A stretch of 64,000 nt of DNA from Peltaster fructicola (lineage: Eukaryota > Ascomycota > Dothideomycetes). The position numbers were made by a program, and so were the translations under genes. Below the pieces are notes generated by a model, which saw only the letters and a program-made list of their open reading frames with translations, had not been told where the DNA came from and did not search any database. Location: the NCBI GenBank assembly GCA_001592805.2, contig CP051140.1, positions 1,427,501-1,491,500 on the forward strand, in the 5' to 3' direction. Below are positions 1-10,537 of the stretch, one piece after another. Positions within the stretch are counted from its first letter, which is position 1; each line of letters starts with the position of its first letter.

Positions 1-2084
1 ACCTTGACACTGAGCTCGAACGTGTGGAAGGCATGTCCATTCCCGAGATGCTCAAAGACAACGACTGGGCTGGGTTCCGGCAAAAGGAGCTCAATCTGCT
101 GCGTACGGTGATGAAGGAGAAACCATACGGTCATGTCTTCGCTACAGGCGGTGGCATTGTCGAAACTCCAGAAGCCCGTGAACTGCTGACTGCATGGAAC
201 AAGCACGGATCAGTGTTGCTTGTGACACGAGACGTCAAACACATCATGGACTTCCTCCAGGTGGACAAGACCCGCCCAGCATATGTCGAGGACATGATGG
301 GTGTATATCTTCGACGAAAGCCATGGTTCGAAAGTGTCAGCAGTCTACACTTCCACAGCCAGACCGTCAATGTGGCTGCACTTGCTACTGGTTCCAGCAG
401 TCCACTCGAAGACTTCGGACGGTTCTTGAACACGATGGTCAACCACGACAGTGTGCTGGATAAAATACGATCGAAGTCTCACTCCTTCTTCCTCTCCTTG
501 ACCTCGCCAAACCTCCAGCAAATCAAGGACATTGTACCGGAGGTCACCACTGGAGTCGATGCGATCGAATTGCGCGCTGATCTGCTTGCGGACGACTCTG
601 GTAATCTGACGACGGAGTTTTTGATTGATCAGATCTCCCTCCTTCGATCTCGCAGTTCGCTGCCGCTAATCTTCACTCTGCGAACTGTAGCACAAGGTGG
701 TCACTTTCCAGATAATGATCTTGAAGGAGCACTTGCGCTCTACAAAGCGGCCCTTCGCATGGGATTCGAGTTCGTGGATCTCGAGCTTACTGCACCACAA
801 CCACTTCGCGACTTCGTGCTTTCGCAGCGAAAGACATACAAGGTCATTGTCTCTCACCATGATCCACAAGGACAGCTATCTTGGGGAGATGATGCTGAAG
901 ACTGGGTGCCATTCTTCCAAGCTGCTAGTTCTTATGGTGACATTGTCAAGCTGATTGGGTTCGCTAGAACATCTGATGCCAACGACGACCTGAAACTGTT
1001 CAAGAAGAGAGTCAGCAGAGAATATCCCGATGTCCCGTTCATTGCCATGAATATGGGAGAGGTTGGCAAGATGAGTCGAGTGAATAATGGCTTCATGACA
1101 CCAGTTTCGCATCCAAGACTGCCTGCGAAAGCCGCACCAGGACAGCTGTCTGCATACGAGATCCGCAGAGTCCTGGGCTTGGTGGGCGAGATTCCTGCCA
1201 AGAAGTTCTACCTCTTTGGCAGGCCGATCAAGCAGAGTAGAAGTCCAGTCATGCACAATACTCTATTCAAGGAAAGTGGTCTGCCTCATCACTACAGTGT
1301 GCTGGAGACGAGTGAAGCTCAGACACTTGAGGCAGTCCTTAGATCTGCTGACTTCGGTGGTGGCAGTGTGACTATTCCGCTGAAGCTGGACATTATGTCC
1401 CTGCTTGATCAAATTGACAGCTCTGCGGCCACAATAGGTGCTGTTAACACTATCGTACCCTCGTTGAAAGATGGCAAGACATCCCTGATCGGCTACAACA
1501 CAGACTGGCAAGGCATGGTGCTGGCGCTACGCAATGCAGGCGCATTGGAGAGCCCCAATCCGAAGCCGGGCATGGTGATCGGAGGTGGCGGCACAGCACG
1601 AGCGGCTATCTTTGCTTTGCAAAGTATGGGATACAGTCCGATCTACCTTGTAGGACGGACGGTGGAGAAACTCAAGGCCATTGTCACCAGCTTCCCTGAG
1701 CACTTCAATGTGAAGATCTTGGCATCAGAGGAAGAGGCAAAGGCATTGTCAGTACAAGAGCAGCCAATCACCGCGATTGGGACCATCCCAGGCGACTCTC
1801 CTATCGACCCAAAGACTAGAGAGATCCTGTGTGTGCTCTTCCAGGCTGGTTCAACTTCAGCAGTCAGTATGGGCAAAGATGAGGATAAGCGGGTCCTCCT
1901 CGAGATGGCTTACAAGCCTGCAGTGACAAGTCTCATGCAACTCGCGGCGAACAGTCAGTGGGCAACTGTCCCAGGTCTCGAAGTACTGGTTGGCCAAGGG
2001 ATCTATCAGTTTCAGCTATGGACGGACATCGTACCTCTTCACCATGTCGCTAGAGATGCTGTCATGGGTAGCAAGGACGTTTGA
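1..2084 (+). CDS. ARO1: Pentafunctional AROM polypeptide, 3' part (shikimate kinase, 3-dehydroquinase, shikimate dehydrogenase)
   Basis: This is the C-terminal half of the fused shikimate-pathway enzyme of fungi; the gene begins outside the window, and the frame is open from base 3. Visible in order are the end of the shikimate kinase domain (to about base 440; FRQKE and the ATGGGIV loop), type I 3-dehydroquinate dehydratase (about 480-1190; VSHHDP carries the catalytic His and YGDIVKLIGFA the Schiff-base Lys), and shikimate dehydrogenase (about 1200-2084; GRPIKQSRSPVMHN substrate loop, SVTIPLK catalytic Lys, GAVNTI, GYNTDW, the nucleotide-binding GGGGTARAA, and a closing GLEVLVGQG motif). 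Together these make shikimate and shikimate 3-phosphate in the cytosol on the way to chorismate and aromatic amino acids. No intron is seen in this part. The frame ends in TGA at 2082-2084. Missing here are the dehydroquinate synthase and EPSP synthase domains, which should lie immediately to the left. Confidence 0.97.
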   Translation, partial: LDTELERVEGMSIPEMLKDNDWAGFRQKELNLLRTVMKEKPYGHVFATGGGIVETPEARELLTAWNKHGSVLLVTRDVKHIMDFLQVDKTRPAYVEDMMGVYLRRKPWFESVSSLHFHSQTVNVAALATGSSSPLEDFGRFLNTMVNHDSVLDKIRSKSHSFFLSLTSPNLQQIKDIVPEVTTGVDAIELRADLLADDSGNLTTEFLIDQISLLRSRSSLPLIFTLRTVAQGGHFPDNDLEGALALYKAALRMGFEFVDLELTAPQPLRDFVLSQRKTYKVIVSHHDPQGQLSWGDDAEDWVPFFQAASSYGDIVKLIGFARTSDANDDLKLFKKRVSREYPDVPFIAMNMGEVGKMSRVNNGFMTPVSHPRLPAKAAPGQLSAYEIRRVLGLVGEIPAKKFYLFGRPIKQSRSPVMHNTLFKESGLPHHYSVLETSEAQTLEAVLRSADFGGGSVTIPLKLDIMSLLDQIDSSAATIGAVNTIVPSLKDGKTSLIGYNTDWQGMVLALRNAGALESPNPKPGMVIGGGGTARAAIFALQSMGYSPIYLVGRTVEKLKAIVTSFPEHFNVKILASEEEAKALSVQEQPITAIGTIPGDSPIDPKTREILCVLFQAGSTSAVSMGKDEDKRVLLEMAYKPAVTSLMQLAANSQWATVPGLEVLVGQGIYQFQLWTDIVPLHHVARDAVMGSKDV

Positions 2085-2585
2085 TGTGATGAGACGGCTA
2101 GCCTCGCACATAGTAACGCAGAACTCAGGTAGTGAGATAAGTAACGAGAGCACCCTGCTCCGACCTGTTCAGGGAGCACCACATACAACATACGACCACC
2201 ATTGCTCTCTACCAATGCATTCCAGCGACCATAGCATCGACGACACGAGCACTCAGCTGACGGAATCTCAGCATCTTCCTCGAGCCAGAACCAGCGAGTG
2301 TGACATCGATGATATCGAGTCTCAGCTATCAATGGTCGAACACCAAAGCTGTCCTTGTGCCAACATCGGCACAGCGAGGCTTACTATTCTTGTGAAGCAT
2401 AGACAGCAGATATCTTGCAGTCGCCGCTTTGCGAAAAGTGACTGTGTCGAGTGCAAAAAGTGACTGTGTCGATGTTATCTGCTAACCTGTAGCAAATCCA
2501 GAACTCCTTCCCCATTCACTACTCTACCCACAAATGCCAAGCGCCCGTGTCTAGACTGCACGGACCAGCACTCTACCTGTACATC
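2085..2585. other. Intergenic spacer, 3' of AROM
   Basis: About 500 bases between the AROM stop and the first ATG of the next gene, which is on the same strand. A short open frame at 1990-2463 overlaps the end of AROM and has no recognisable motif, so I regard it as chance. A near-repeat of the words aaaaagtgactgtgtcgatg / aaaagtgactgtgtcgagtg occurs near 2436-2472. Nothing else stands out. Confidence 0.6.
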
Positions 2586-3586
2586 ATGGGCAGTCTACTT
2601 CGCGCTGCTTCTGATCCACAACACCACTCTTCGAGAATGACTGACCCTCCAAGACGAAGCGCAAGACAGCTTGCGGCGAGAGCAGAGAAGTGAGTTTGCC
2701 TGCTCAGACTTTGAGCCAGGGCTTACTGACATCTGACAGGCCTGCATCTCAGATTTCGCGAAAGCGACCATCGCGACTGCTCAACTCAGCATGGACTCGC
2801 AAAGACACTCTAGCTTCTCGCAACGCTGCTGAGAGTCCACTTCTTCGTCTGCCTCCAGAAATCAAGAATCAAATCTATGGCTATGTCCTTGGCGGCAACG
2901 AGGTGCACGTGTGGCCACAACCAACACATGGGAGCGACATAATCGTCAGTGTTTGTAAAGAGCTGGAATCAGAATGGCAGTTCAGCTCAAATATCCGCTA
3001 CACTGCCTCACGAGGTCTGAACCTTCGTGAAACCAGCAGCTTTTGGCTGCGTCACTACGCATGCGTGGTTGGCTGCAAACACAATCGTCTGAGCCTCGAC
3101 CTTCGTGTGCTCCTGGTTTGTCGACAAATCCACAACGAGGCTTGCTTGATCCCATTCACTCACAACACCTTTCTTGTGTACATGGTCGATGGCTTTAGAC
3201 GCTGGCAAGCCAGGTTGATTCCAGCCCAGCTTCGAGCCGTGCAGTCAATCATCGCACACTTCGATGTCTATTCGCACGATCTCCCACCCTCAGTCGCTAA
3301 GGATCTACCGAGACTGCAGCGCTTGTGCCTATATTACGAGCTTGATGCCTATAGCACAATCGAGAGTATGGAGACCGTGTACAAGCAAGCCGCTGAGCAT
3401 CTAGGAGGTCATAAGCCATCGTGGGAGCGCCTCGCAGCTAAGCATGTTCAGGTGGCAATGACCTTCCAGTTCATCAGTCGCGCCACTTTGTACGCAGACA
3501 CCTACGATGACGCTTTCGAAGTCAGACCATCATGCGCGGACGAAGCCTGCGCGACAATCGAGGCCAAGATCGCCTCAAACTACTGA
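2586..3586 (+). CDS. Hypothetical 2EXR/F-box-like protein, two exons
   Basis: This is a member of the large fungal group of proteins with an N-terminal LRLPPEIKNQIYGYVL segment followed by LLVCRQIHNEA; these are annotated as F-box-like, 2EXR or DUF7730 proteins and have no settled biochemical role. I model exon 1 as 2586-2689, an intron at 2690-2739 (GTGAGT donor, TACTGAC branch region, ACAG acceptor, 50 nt) and exon 2 as 2740-3586, giving 316 residues. Splicing joins AA|G in frame. A second in-frame ATG at 2637 would give 299 residues, and I cannot decide between the two starts. The body has no signal peptide or membrane segment. The N-terminus is basic and Ser/Arg-rich. A role as a substrate adaptor is only an inference from the F-box-like segment. 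The gene is convergent with VPS10, with about 115 bases between them. Confidence 0.75.
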
Positions 3587-3702
3587 AGAAGTCCGGCAAG
3601 TCCCCTTCGGACAGGATGACACTACATCGACATAGCAGAATCGATCATGTACCTCTAGATGGATATGTTACTGTACAAGTGCTTTTCGGAGCAACCATGA
3701 CT

Positions 3703-6700
3703 CTACATCTCGTCCTCGCTTTCGTCGCCAAGCAGCTCACCCTCATCAGGGTCAATAACACTGTAATTGCCCCTGCCTCTCTGAAAGCTGCCTCTGCTGG
3801 TGTAACGATGACCTCCGTACGAACCATAGCGACCTCCACTTGAGCGACCGAGCCTTGAGCTCACGGTGCGCCAAACAGTGGATATGACCATCGGGATGGC
3901 CACCACAATAGCAACGGCAGCACTGAGCGCAAGCACTGGATACTTGATCCAAGGCGCATCGCTATCGAGGGCACCTCCAAGACCAATCCTACTGCCAGCA
4001 GCGCCATCACCAAGTTGGATGCGACCAAACTTGCCATCCCAGTGTCGCCACACATACCAGCCTACAGCCGACGCTGCTGCGATGGGCAGAACGATTGCGA
4101 AGAACAAAGCCACGCCGGAGATTCCGTGCTTCCTGTTGTAATCGCCTTCGTATCCATCACAAGGTCTTGTCCTTGCAGTCATCTCAAGCTCTAACCCACC
4201 TTGACAGGTGGTCATTGGTATGCGTCGATAGCCCGTGATATCGTAGTATTCCGTGACATTGTCACTTGCGAAACATTGGAGCTTCGGGTCCAAGGGTGTT
4301 TCTCCTGGCACCAGCTTGCAAGTGCCGTCGCTCTGTCGCTCGTGGTTGTAGTCACACTCGAAGTCTGCTCGTGTGCATTCGCAAGGCTTACTGATGTCGT
4401 GGAAGTCAGGCAGTATCGGTCCATTGTAGCACTGAGCCTGAGGCTTCTTGCGATGATATGACTTGATGTGACCGAAAAGACACTGATTCTCAGCACCCTC
4501 TCGTGTGACTGACCAGAGGTCATAGTCCTCCTCGTCGTCGCTCATCTTACACCTCTCACTACGCTCCTTGAGGCCTGAGAAGTCAATGTTGACAGTAGCG
4601 AGCTTACCGTCAATTGTGCCCCAGAGTAAGAAGTTCAGACTCGTGTCAGATGGCACGGTTGTTATGCGGTCGATGGCCATCTCATCCTCGGAAAAGGAGT
4701 ATTCCTGCCAGTACTCTCCTTCATCGAGTGTGTACTTGACAGAATTGACTTTGTCCTTTCTCTCGACAATGACGATGACGGAACCTCGGTCGCCGAAAGC
4801 ATAAGCCCATTCGCCCTTCTGTATTCTTTTCCAGGTGGCGCCGCCGTCAGTCGACATATAGGTGTCTGCGTCCTTCTTCTTGCCCAGGAATTCGCCGACG
4901 TTACCATGCGCAAGCGATATACCTCTTGCGGTAGTAGAGGAATACGTCCGATCAGGATCGTGTCTCTCAGTGAAACCATGTAAGTGAAGAGAGCACTCGT
5001 CACTATACTCGCAAGAAGCCTTGTCATCAAGGTCATCTGTCTTGTGGCGAACGAGCTCCCAATGAGCACCGTCGTTGAATGTCACCTTCGTCTTCAGCTG
5101 CTTCTCATCTCCGCTCTCGAGATTGCCGACATTGTGCACGACGTTGGCAAATGCCACGCCCTCAATGCCTAGGACTTTCTCAAAGTCGACATAGGCGTCT
5201 GCGTTTCTGTTGACGTCGCTGATTGCCATGATGTAATCTGTGCCGTTCGAGCTGGACTTCAGGATGCTACCATACTGACGGTCGGCGTCGTTACTGACAG
5301 TCACATGCACGAATATCGCATGGGTACTAGAATCTAGAACCGTGTACCCAGTCTGATGAGGAACTTGGAAATTGCGTGGGAATCGTGCGTCCGCGAAGAT
5401 CTTGCCATCGATGGAAGCATCAAGCTTCAGGTTTTGTCGTCGTCAAACAGGGCGACCACGATGTACTCAGCCATGGTAGCGAAGCTGACAACATTATGAC
5501 GAAGCGGCTCGTCGTCATCTTCGAACCAGTTCTTGCTGCCACGAAGGACAAGCTCACCTTTACCATGTTTCTCGTCAGCATACTGCTCGCAGTACACAAG
5601 ATCAGTCTCGTTCTTGCGTAGTTCGCTATAAACGAACTCGCACTTCCGAGCTCCGCCAAGCAGTTTCTTCCACTTTCCGCCTGTGGTATAGTGTGCAACT
5701 CCTCCATTGTCCTCGTCACCAGTGAAGATGAGCCACTCTGGTTCTTTGGGGTGGAATGACATCGGCTTGCGCGGATCGAGCGCCTCTGGTGTGTCCATAC
5801 TGCTGATTGTCTGAACACGATCTTCGGAGACGTAGACGTGCTTCTTCGAGGTGAGAAAGAAGACACGATCAGTGAAATACCTATGTGGATGGATTGCAAT
5901 GATCTTGTCTTTGAGTGCGTGCGGTTCTTGCCAAGATTTGCCATGGTCATGTGTGACGAATACTGCGCCTTCTTTTGTAAGGGCCACAATAGTCTCGTCA
6001 TTGCCAGCGCACTTCTCACATCTCTCAAGGTAGACACGCTGCACAAACTCACCGTGTCCTTTGAAGATCGCAGTTGTGGTCGTAGAATTGACTGAACCAG
6101 ATGGTGGCGCAGCTGTCTCTTTACACTTCCGCTCGACAGGCTTATCCTTGATGATTCCGCCTCTCTGCTCGCAGGTATTGCCAGGGATGAGTCGGTAACC
6201 AGATGGTCCTTCGTATGTATCGTCATCGTCTTGGCAAGCACCTTTCGGAGCTACCAACGGCTCAACTGGGTGACATTCTGTTGTGGAGTTGGTGCCGGGG
6301 CGAGAGACGAAGCCGAAATCACATTCGTAGTCTTCGTCCTTGCACTTGCAGTTCTCCAGCTCAGGCTCTATATCGTGGAATTCATCATCGATGATGCACT
6401 CCGCGTCAGCCTTTCGGCGGCGAAAGATACGAGTGTGTCCCATCAAGCAAGCCGGATTGCCATCTTCATCGACACGTGCAGGCCAGTCCTCGAAGTCGTC
6501 TTTACTGCACTTGTTGAGGTCAAGCTTGCTGAAGTCGAGCGCGATGATCTCATATGCACCCTCCCTATCCTCCTTGGCTTTGGCCGCAGTGACGATGAAC
6601 TTGAGACTGGTCGAGTCAGGTGTTGTTGTAAGAGCCGTCACTCTGACCTTGTTTTCAAGCTTAGTGGTGGTCCAATTTCGGCCATAGTCGGTCGACCACT

Positions 6701-8123
6701 TGATCTCATCGGTGGCTTTGTCCACAGTAGACGAGATGGCGACAAGAATTGTCCCAGAACCGCCCATCTCATACATGTGTGGTCCATCGAGAGCATGAAA
6801 CCATGTAAGGCCTGCATCTGCTGATACGAATGTGTCGCTGTCCTTCAAGTGTCCCTTGAGATACTTTCCCGTGTTGCCGTTTCCCATGACGATACCAGGC
6901 GCTGGGGACGAGAAGACACGACCGATGTTCCGCTGATCTGTAACAGAGTGCAGGTGTAGATTGTCTCTGCCTTGCTTCAAAGAGTGCCATGTCCGTCCAT
7001 CATCAAAGGATATCTCTGTGACCATCTTCTTCTCGACTTCCTCGCCGTCGAGCACATCTTCAGCATTGGAGACCTTGTTCACCAGAACGATGCCAGGGAT
7101 GTTGGCGACCTTCTCGAAGTCTACAAAGCCGTTGGAGTCACGGTTGGTGTAGTAATCTGTGCTTTTAGTGAAGAAAGTGCCGTTGCTGTTACTGGTGAAC
7201 AGAACACCCATGGGAGGCTCAGCATAAGCCAGCACATCGACTTGCATCGAGTAATTGGTGGACTCGAGTATGGTATATGCCTTCTCACGAACTGTGTGGT
7301 TACCAAAAGTAGCTCTTTCCCAATGCTTTGTGTCGGTAGTGGTGTATAGAGCGAGCTCGTTAGATCCAGAACTTTTGGCTGCTGCGGCAAGATAGCCTGT
7401 GACAGAAGCGATCTCAATGATACCGTTGACAGCACGATCGCCGTCAAGATATGGCTCGCTCTTCGTTTCGAAGAAGTCATCTGTGATGAAGATCTGACTG
7501 TCGGACAGGAAGAAAGAGTATTCGCCTTCAATGTTGCACAAGATGCGGTTCTTGTCCTGGTCCTCGTCCCCGGTGCTAAATTGCTCAGTGGATTTGGCCC
7601 ATAGACAAGATCTGACATTTTCGTGCAGAAGCATGACACTGTCGAATCCGTCGGTCGTGTAGTAGACAGGGTACTCGCAGAAGATACTCTCACATTCAAC
7701 GCCTTGGATAAGGATGCGGTCTGAGTCGCCGGCATGAAAAGAGATGGCCCTGCCCATGTAGTTCACCTCCGAAGGAAGCTTGAAGGATGTCCATGTCTTT
7801 CCCTGATCCTTCGTGATATAATGTTTCGTGTTTCCGGTGAGAATAACGGCCACGTTGCGGTCCACTGGATGTTTTTCGACTATGACCGCATCTTCCACAT
7901 CTGCTATCGTCTCCCACTCGTTTCCGCCATCTGTCGACTGCCAGACCTTGTTCGTGTCCAAGTCTGGGAATAATATGGTGTTGCTGTCCTCGAAGTATGT
8001 CAGGCCGATGACTGTATTCGTGAACGAGGTCGTTGTGACACCTGGTCCTTCTGTCTTCTCTTTCGCGACTGCTTGGAGGACTAGCGAGGCTAGGACCCAA
8101 GGCAGCTGTAATAAGCAGCGCAT
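3703..8123 (-). CDS. VPS10: Vacuolar protein sorting receptor VPS10 (sortilin family), reading frame interrupted once
   Basis: Type I membrane receptor that carries soluble hydrolases such as carboxypeptidase Y from the late Golgi to the vacuole. Start at 8123: signal peptide (MRCLLQLPWVLASLVLQAVA). Two sortilin/VPS10 domains follow, each a ten-bladed propeller with BNR/Asp-box repeats (TDGGNEW, TKDQGKTW, SADAGLTW, STDYGRNW; then THDHGKSW, STDGGATW), and each closed by a Cys-rich 10CC module (for example CKCKDEDYECDFGF and CECTRADFECDYN). Near the C-terminus is a membrane segment (GVALFFAIVLPIAAASAVGWYVW), a second hydrophobic stretch and an acidic tail ending GDESEDEM. Read across the break the protein is about 1473 residues, the usual family length, with no introns. 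The frame changes by -1 within 5430-5443, at a run of four A on the coding strand (5432-5435): after DDDK the natural continuation NLKLDASIDGKIFADARFP is one frame back. A one-base loss in the assembly or a true mutation would both explain this. Confidence 0.93.
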
Positions 8124-9049
8124 TGCTGATTGTGTTTATGAGCGCCTCGTGGGCGAGAATTGCAATATTTGCATCTGCTGACGATGTGACAACGTAGGAG
8201 CAGTCGTTGAGGCGTCGTGCCACAGCAAGTCAAAGGAGTACTCAGGCTGCAGTTGTAGGAATGATCGCGCGGCTCGCAATGATGAGCAAGGCTACGCAAC
8301 GCCTTTCAGCCACACCTTCGGGCGGAGGTGCTATACCACATTAGGATCAGCCGTTGATAACCCTCTGAGGTCTATCACCTCGTAACGACTGATGCGCAGC
8401 TTTCGTTGACTGCCAGTGAAGACACACGCGTGATATGCATGACTTGAAGACGGTAAAGCACGCGTGTGTCTCCACTGGCAGTCAACGAAAGCTGCGCAGC
8501 CTTGAATGCGTACGCGAACGAGATCGCGAGACGACATCCGCCACAGTCTTCTTCAACTCTTGAAATACTATAACATTGTCGACCTTACAATGGCTCGATG
8601 CCCTCGTGATGGCAACAGGTGTTGTCCAAGACGCTTCCATCGCCGCGATAGACGTTGGTCGAACTACCTGCTATCGTAGTTGTTTAGCAACAGCTTAGAA
8701 CTCAACACAACAGATCTCTCATATAGCCGCAGAGCCCATAGCGACGCTCTCGCTATGATGATAGGGCATATCTTGGCCAAATGCTCTATTGCCTGGACAG
8801 AGGCCTGCAAGAAACCACTGATACCCACCGTACCCAATATACCGACAAGAAGCCTCTTCACCCACCCTATCGCCGAGTCTTAGATCAACTGACTGATTGC
8901 TTTGGTAGGCGATCACCAAACTGTGCTTCGGACACTAGTCAGTCACATGCATGGTGATCAGATATAAGAAGGCACTTGAGATCATGCTCCTGGTCTTGAC
9001 AACCAGAATCGCAACTGCTGACTACTATGGCAGATCAGACGCATAGATT
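8124..9049. other. Spacer upstream of VPS10
   Basis: Contains the 5' flank of VPS10 and the long inverted repeat described separately (8393-8498). Short open frames here (for example 8680-8883) have no protein-like features. No gene is supported. Confidence 0.6.
8393..8498. repeat. Long near-perfect inverted repeat (hairpin)
   Basis: Left arm 8393-8432 and right arm 8459-8498, each 40 bases, are reverse complements with a single mismatch (position 8419 A against the arm consensus G). The loop is 26 bases (8433-8458). The arms begin TGCGCAGCTTTCGTTGACTG and end ACACACGCGTG. No target-site duplication is visible at the outer edges (left flank cgactga, right flank gccttga). It could form a DNA cruciform or, if transcribed, a perfect RNA stem; it could also be a short foldback element or a snap-back duplication. 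Confidence 0.95.
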
Positions 9050-10200
9050 ACTAGCAAAGAGCTTCGTGCACTGGCTGAGGAATTGGTGATGCTGTCGAGT
9101 ACCCTTCAACCAATTCAAGCATCAGCGTTGGACACCGAGCTGGAGCTAATGATCGAAGATAGAGTGCCCACAAGATACGATCAGACACAAATGGACCATG
9201 CTGTTCCGCTTGTCGGTTCTTTGCTCCAGACGATCGCTGTAAAACGCACTCTTGCACCAGGGTGCTCTGTCAGCAGTCCCTTCTGAGGCTAACAACGGCC
9301 TACCGCAGGCTATCAATGCTTAGCCAGCCCTACTAGAGCATCTGCTACGAGTACTTCTTGGTACAGGCTTGCTGAGGCGGGACGACCGCGATAACTCTCC
9401 CACACATCTGTCTGCAGGCTATAGCATGGTTGGTGCCGCAGAATCCTTCATTCAGCATTCTTGAGGAAGCCGACTTCCGATACACTCAGCGCCTGCCTCA
9501 ATGTCTGGACGATGAACAGGTCGATAGCTTACGCATGGAGCCCAGCAGTGCAACTCACGAGCCAAGCACCTGATCTCTCGACCAAGAAGGGGAGACCACC
9601 TTTGACATCCTCCAAGCAGACCTAAGGAAACTAAAGCGCTTCACGCATGTCCTAGGATCTGTCGCACATTTCAAATGCCTACCTTCGCTTCTACGACTTC
9701 TCAAAGCTACCTGCTGAGCCTAAGCGTGTGGCCTGTGTTAATATTGGAGGTGGCCATGGCCATGCTATCATGCCTGTGCTGGAAGTGCAGATTCGAGGAT
9801 CAGGTCAAATCTATGCTTCCTGCGAGACAATGAGGCTGTAGCAGTATGCCTACTCGGCCGAGACTATGCTTCCATCTGGAGTGCAGTTCCAGAGTCATGA
9901 CTACTTCGCAAAGCATCCGAACAAGCACGTTCGAGTCTGTCACTCGTGAGCCATACCTCATAGCCGAGCGGCGAGCCCCCTTTCAAAGTGCTGGAGCAGA
10001 CGATGTCTGCGGAATCTGGTCTTGATCGTAGACAAGGTCGTTATAGAACAAAGGACTGAACTCTTTGATGAATATGATGATATTGGTGATTCGTGTTGAG
10101 GATAGGACAAAGAAGAACTCTCGAGAGGTATGCTAGTCGGTTGGTCTCAAGGTACATGCTGTATAGAAGCTACTGTACCAAAGTCTCGTGCCGTCGTCAA
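9050..10200 (+). pseudogene. Decayed SAM-dependent O-methyltransferase gene
   Basis: Pieces of a fungal O-methyltransferase (plant-COMT-like fold) occur in the right order but in different frames. First is an N-terminal helix segment (about 9056-9286; ELRALAEELVMLSSTLQPIQ). Next comes a piece near 9700-9780 containing VNIGGGHGHAIMPVLE, which fits the SAM-binding VDVGGGxGH motif. A piece near 9850-9945 (LPSGVQFQSHDYF) fits the family's VxFqxHDFF motif. Near 10060-10125 is a fragment like the dL.MM.l.g.eRt..ew motif (LMNMMILVIRVEDRTKKNSRE), followed by GLKVHAV. Several stops and frame changes separate them, so no intact enzyme is possible. Live relatives methylate small phenolic or polyketide substrates, often in secondary metabolism. 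No partner genes of such a pathway are seen nearby. Family assignment rests on my reading of motifs only. Confidence 0.6.
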
Positions 10201-10537
10201 GGCAAGATTATCCGTGTTGCACATCTCCCTGAAAGATTGCGTTGCGGTACAGTCGAGCCTCCCAAGGTGTCTCACAGATTCCAAAAGATTGGTTCGGGCG
10301 AAGATCTTCCCCTTGCGCACAGATCGTGTTACGGCGCTAAAGTTGCTGGCGATAGGGACATCTTGGTTCCTTGTTAGACAAGACAACGGTGACATATGTC
10401 TTATCCAAAGCTTCTTCATTTTCAAGACACAACACTCTACCATCGCAGAACATGGCCGTCGGCTTCGCTATCACTGTAACGTTCTGTTGATGGCGGGATC
10501 CTATACCTACACGTTGCTACCGCAGCTTCACCAAAGG
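10201..10537. other. 5' flank of the GT25 gene
   Basis: About 340 bases between the methyltransferase relic and the GT25 start codon. Overlapping open frames from 10093 and 10130 run through it, but they are not protein-like before the ATG at 10538. Nothing regulatory is recognised. Confidence 0.5.

Noticed and set aside
5300-5430. Intron explaining the VPS10 frame change
   Set aside because: The sequence on both sides of the break is conserved family sequence with no room for an intron; possible GT...AG pairs would be only about 24 bases apart.
5427-5446. Programmed -1 ribosomal frameshift in VPS10
   Set aside because: The heptamer around the A run is not a classical X-XXY-YYZ slippery site, and the product is a continuous receptor in all relatives I know; a lost base is simpler.
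5420-6241. 273-codon minus-strand frame inside VPS10
   Set aside because: Alternative frame of VPS10 without structure; the VPS10 frame fits the sortilin family over this whole interval.
8393-8498. tRNA gene or rho-independent-type terminator at the hairpin
   Set aside because: No tRNA box sequences or cloverleaf, and a 40-bp stem without a T run in a eukaryotic genome is not a terminator.
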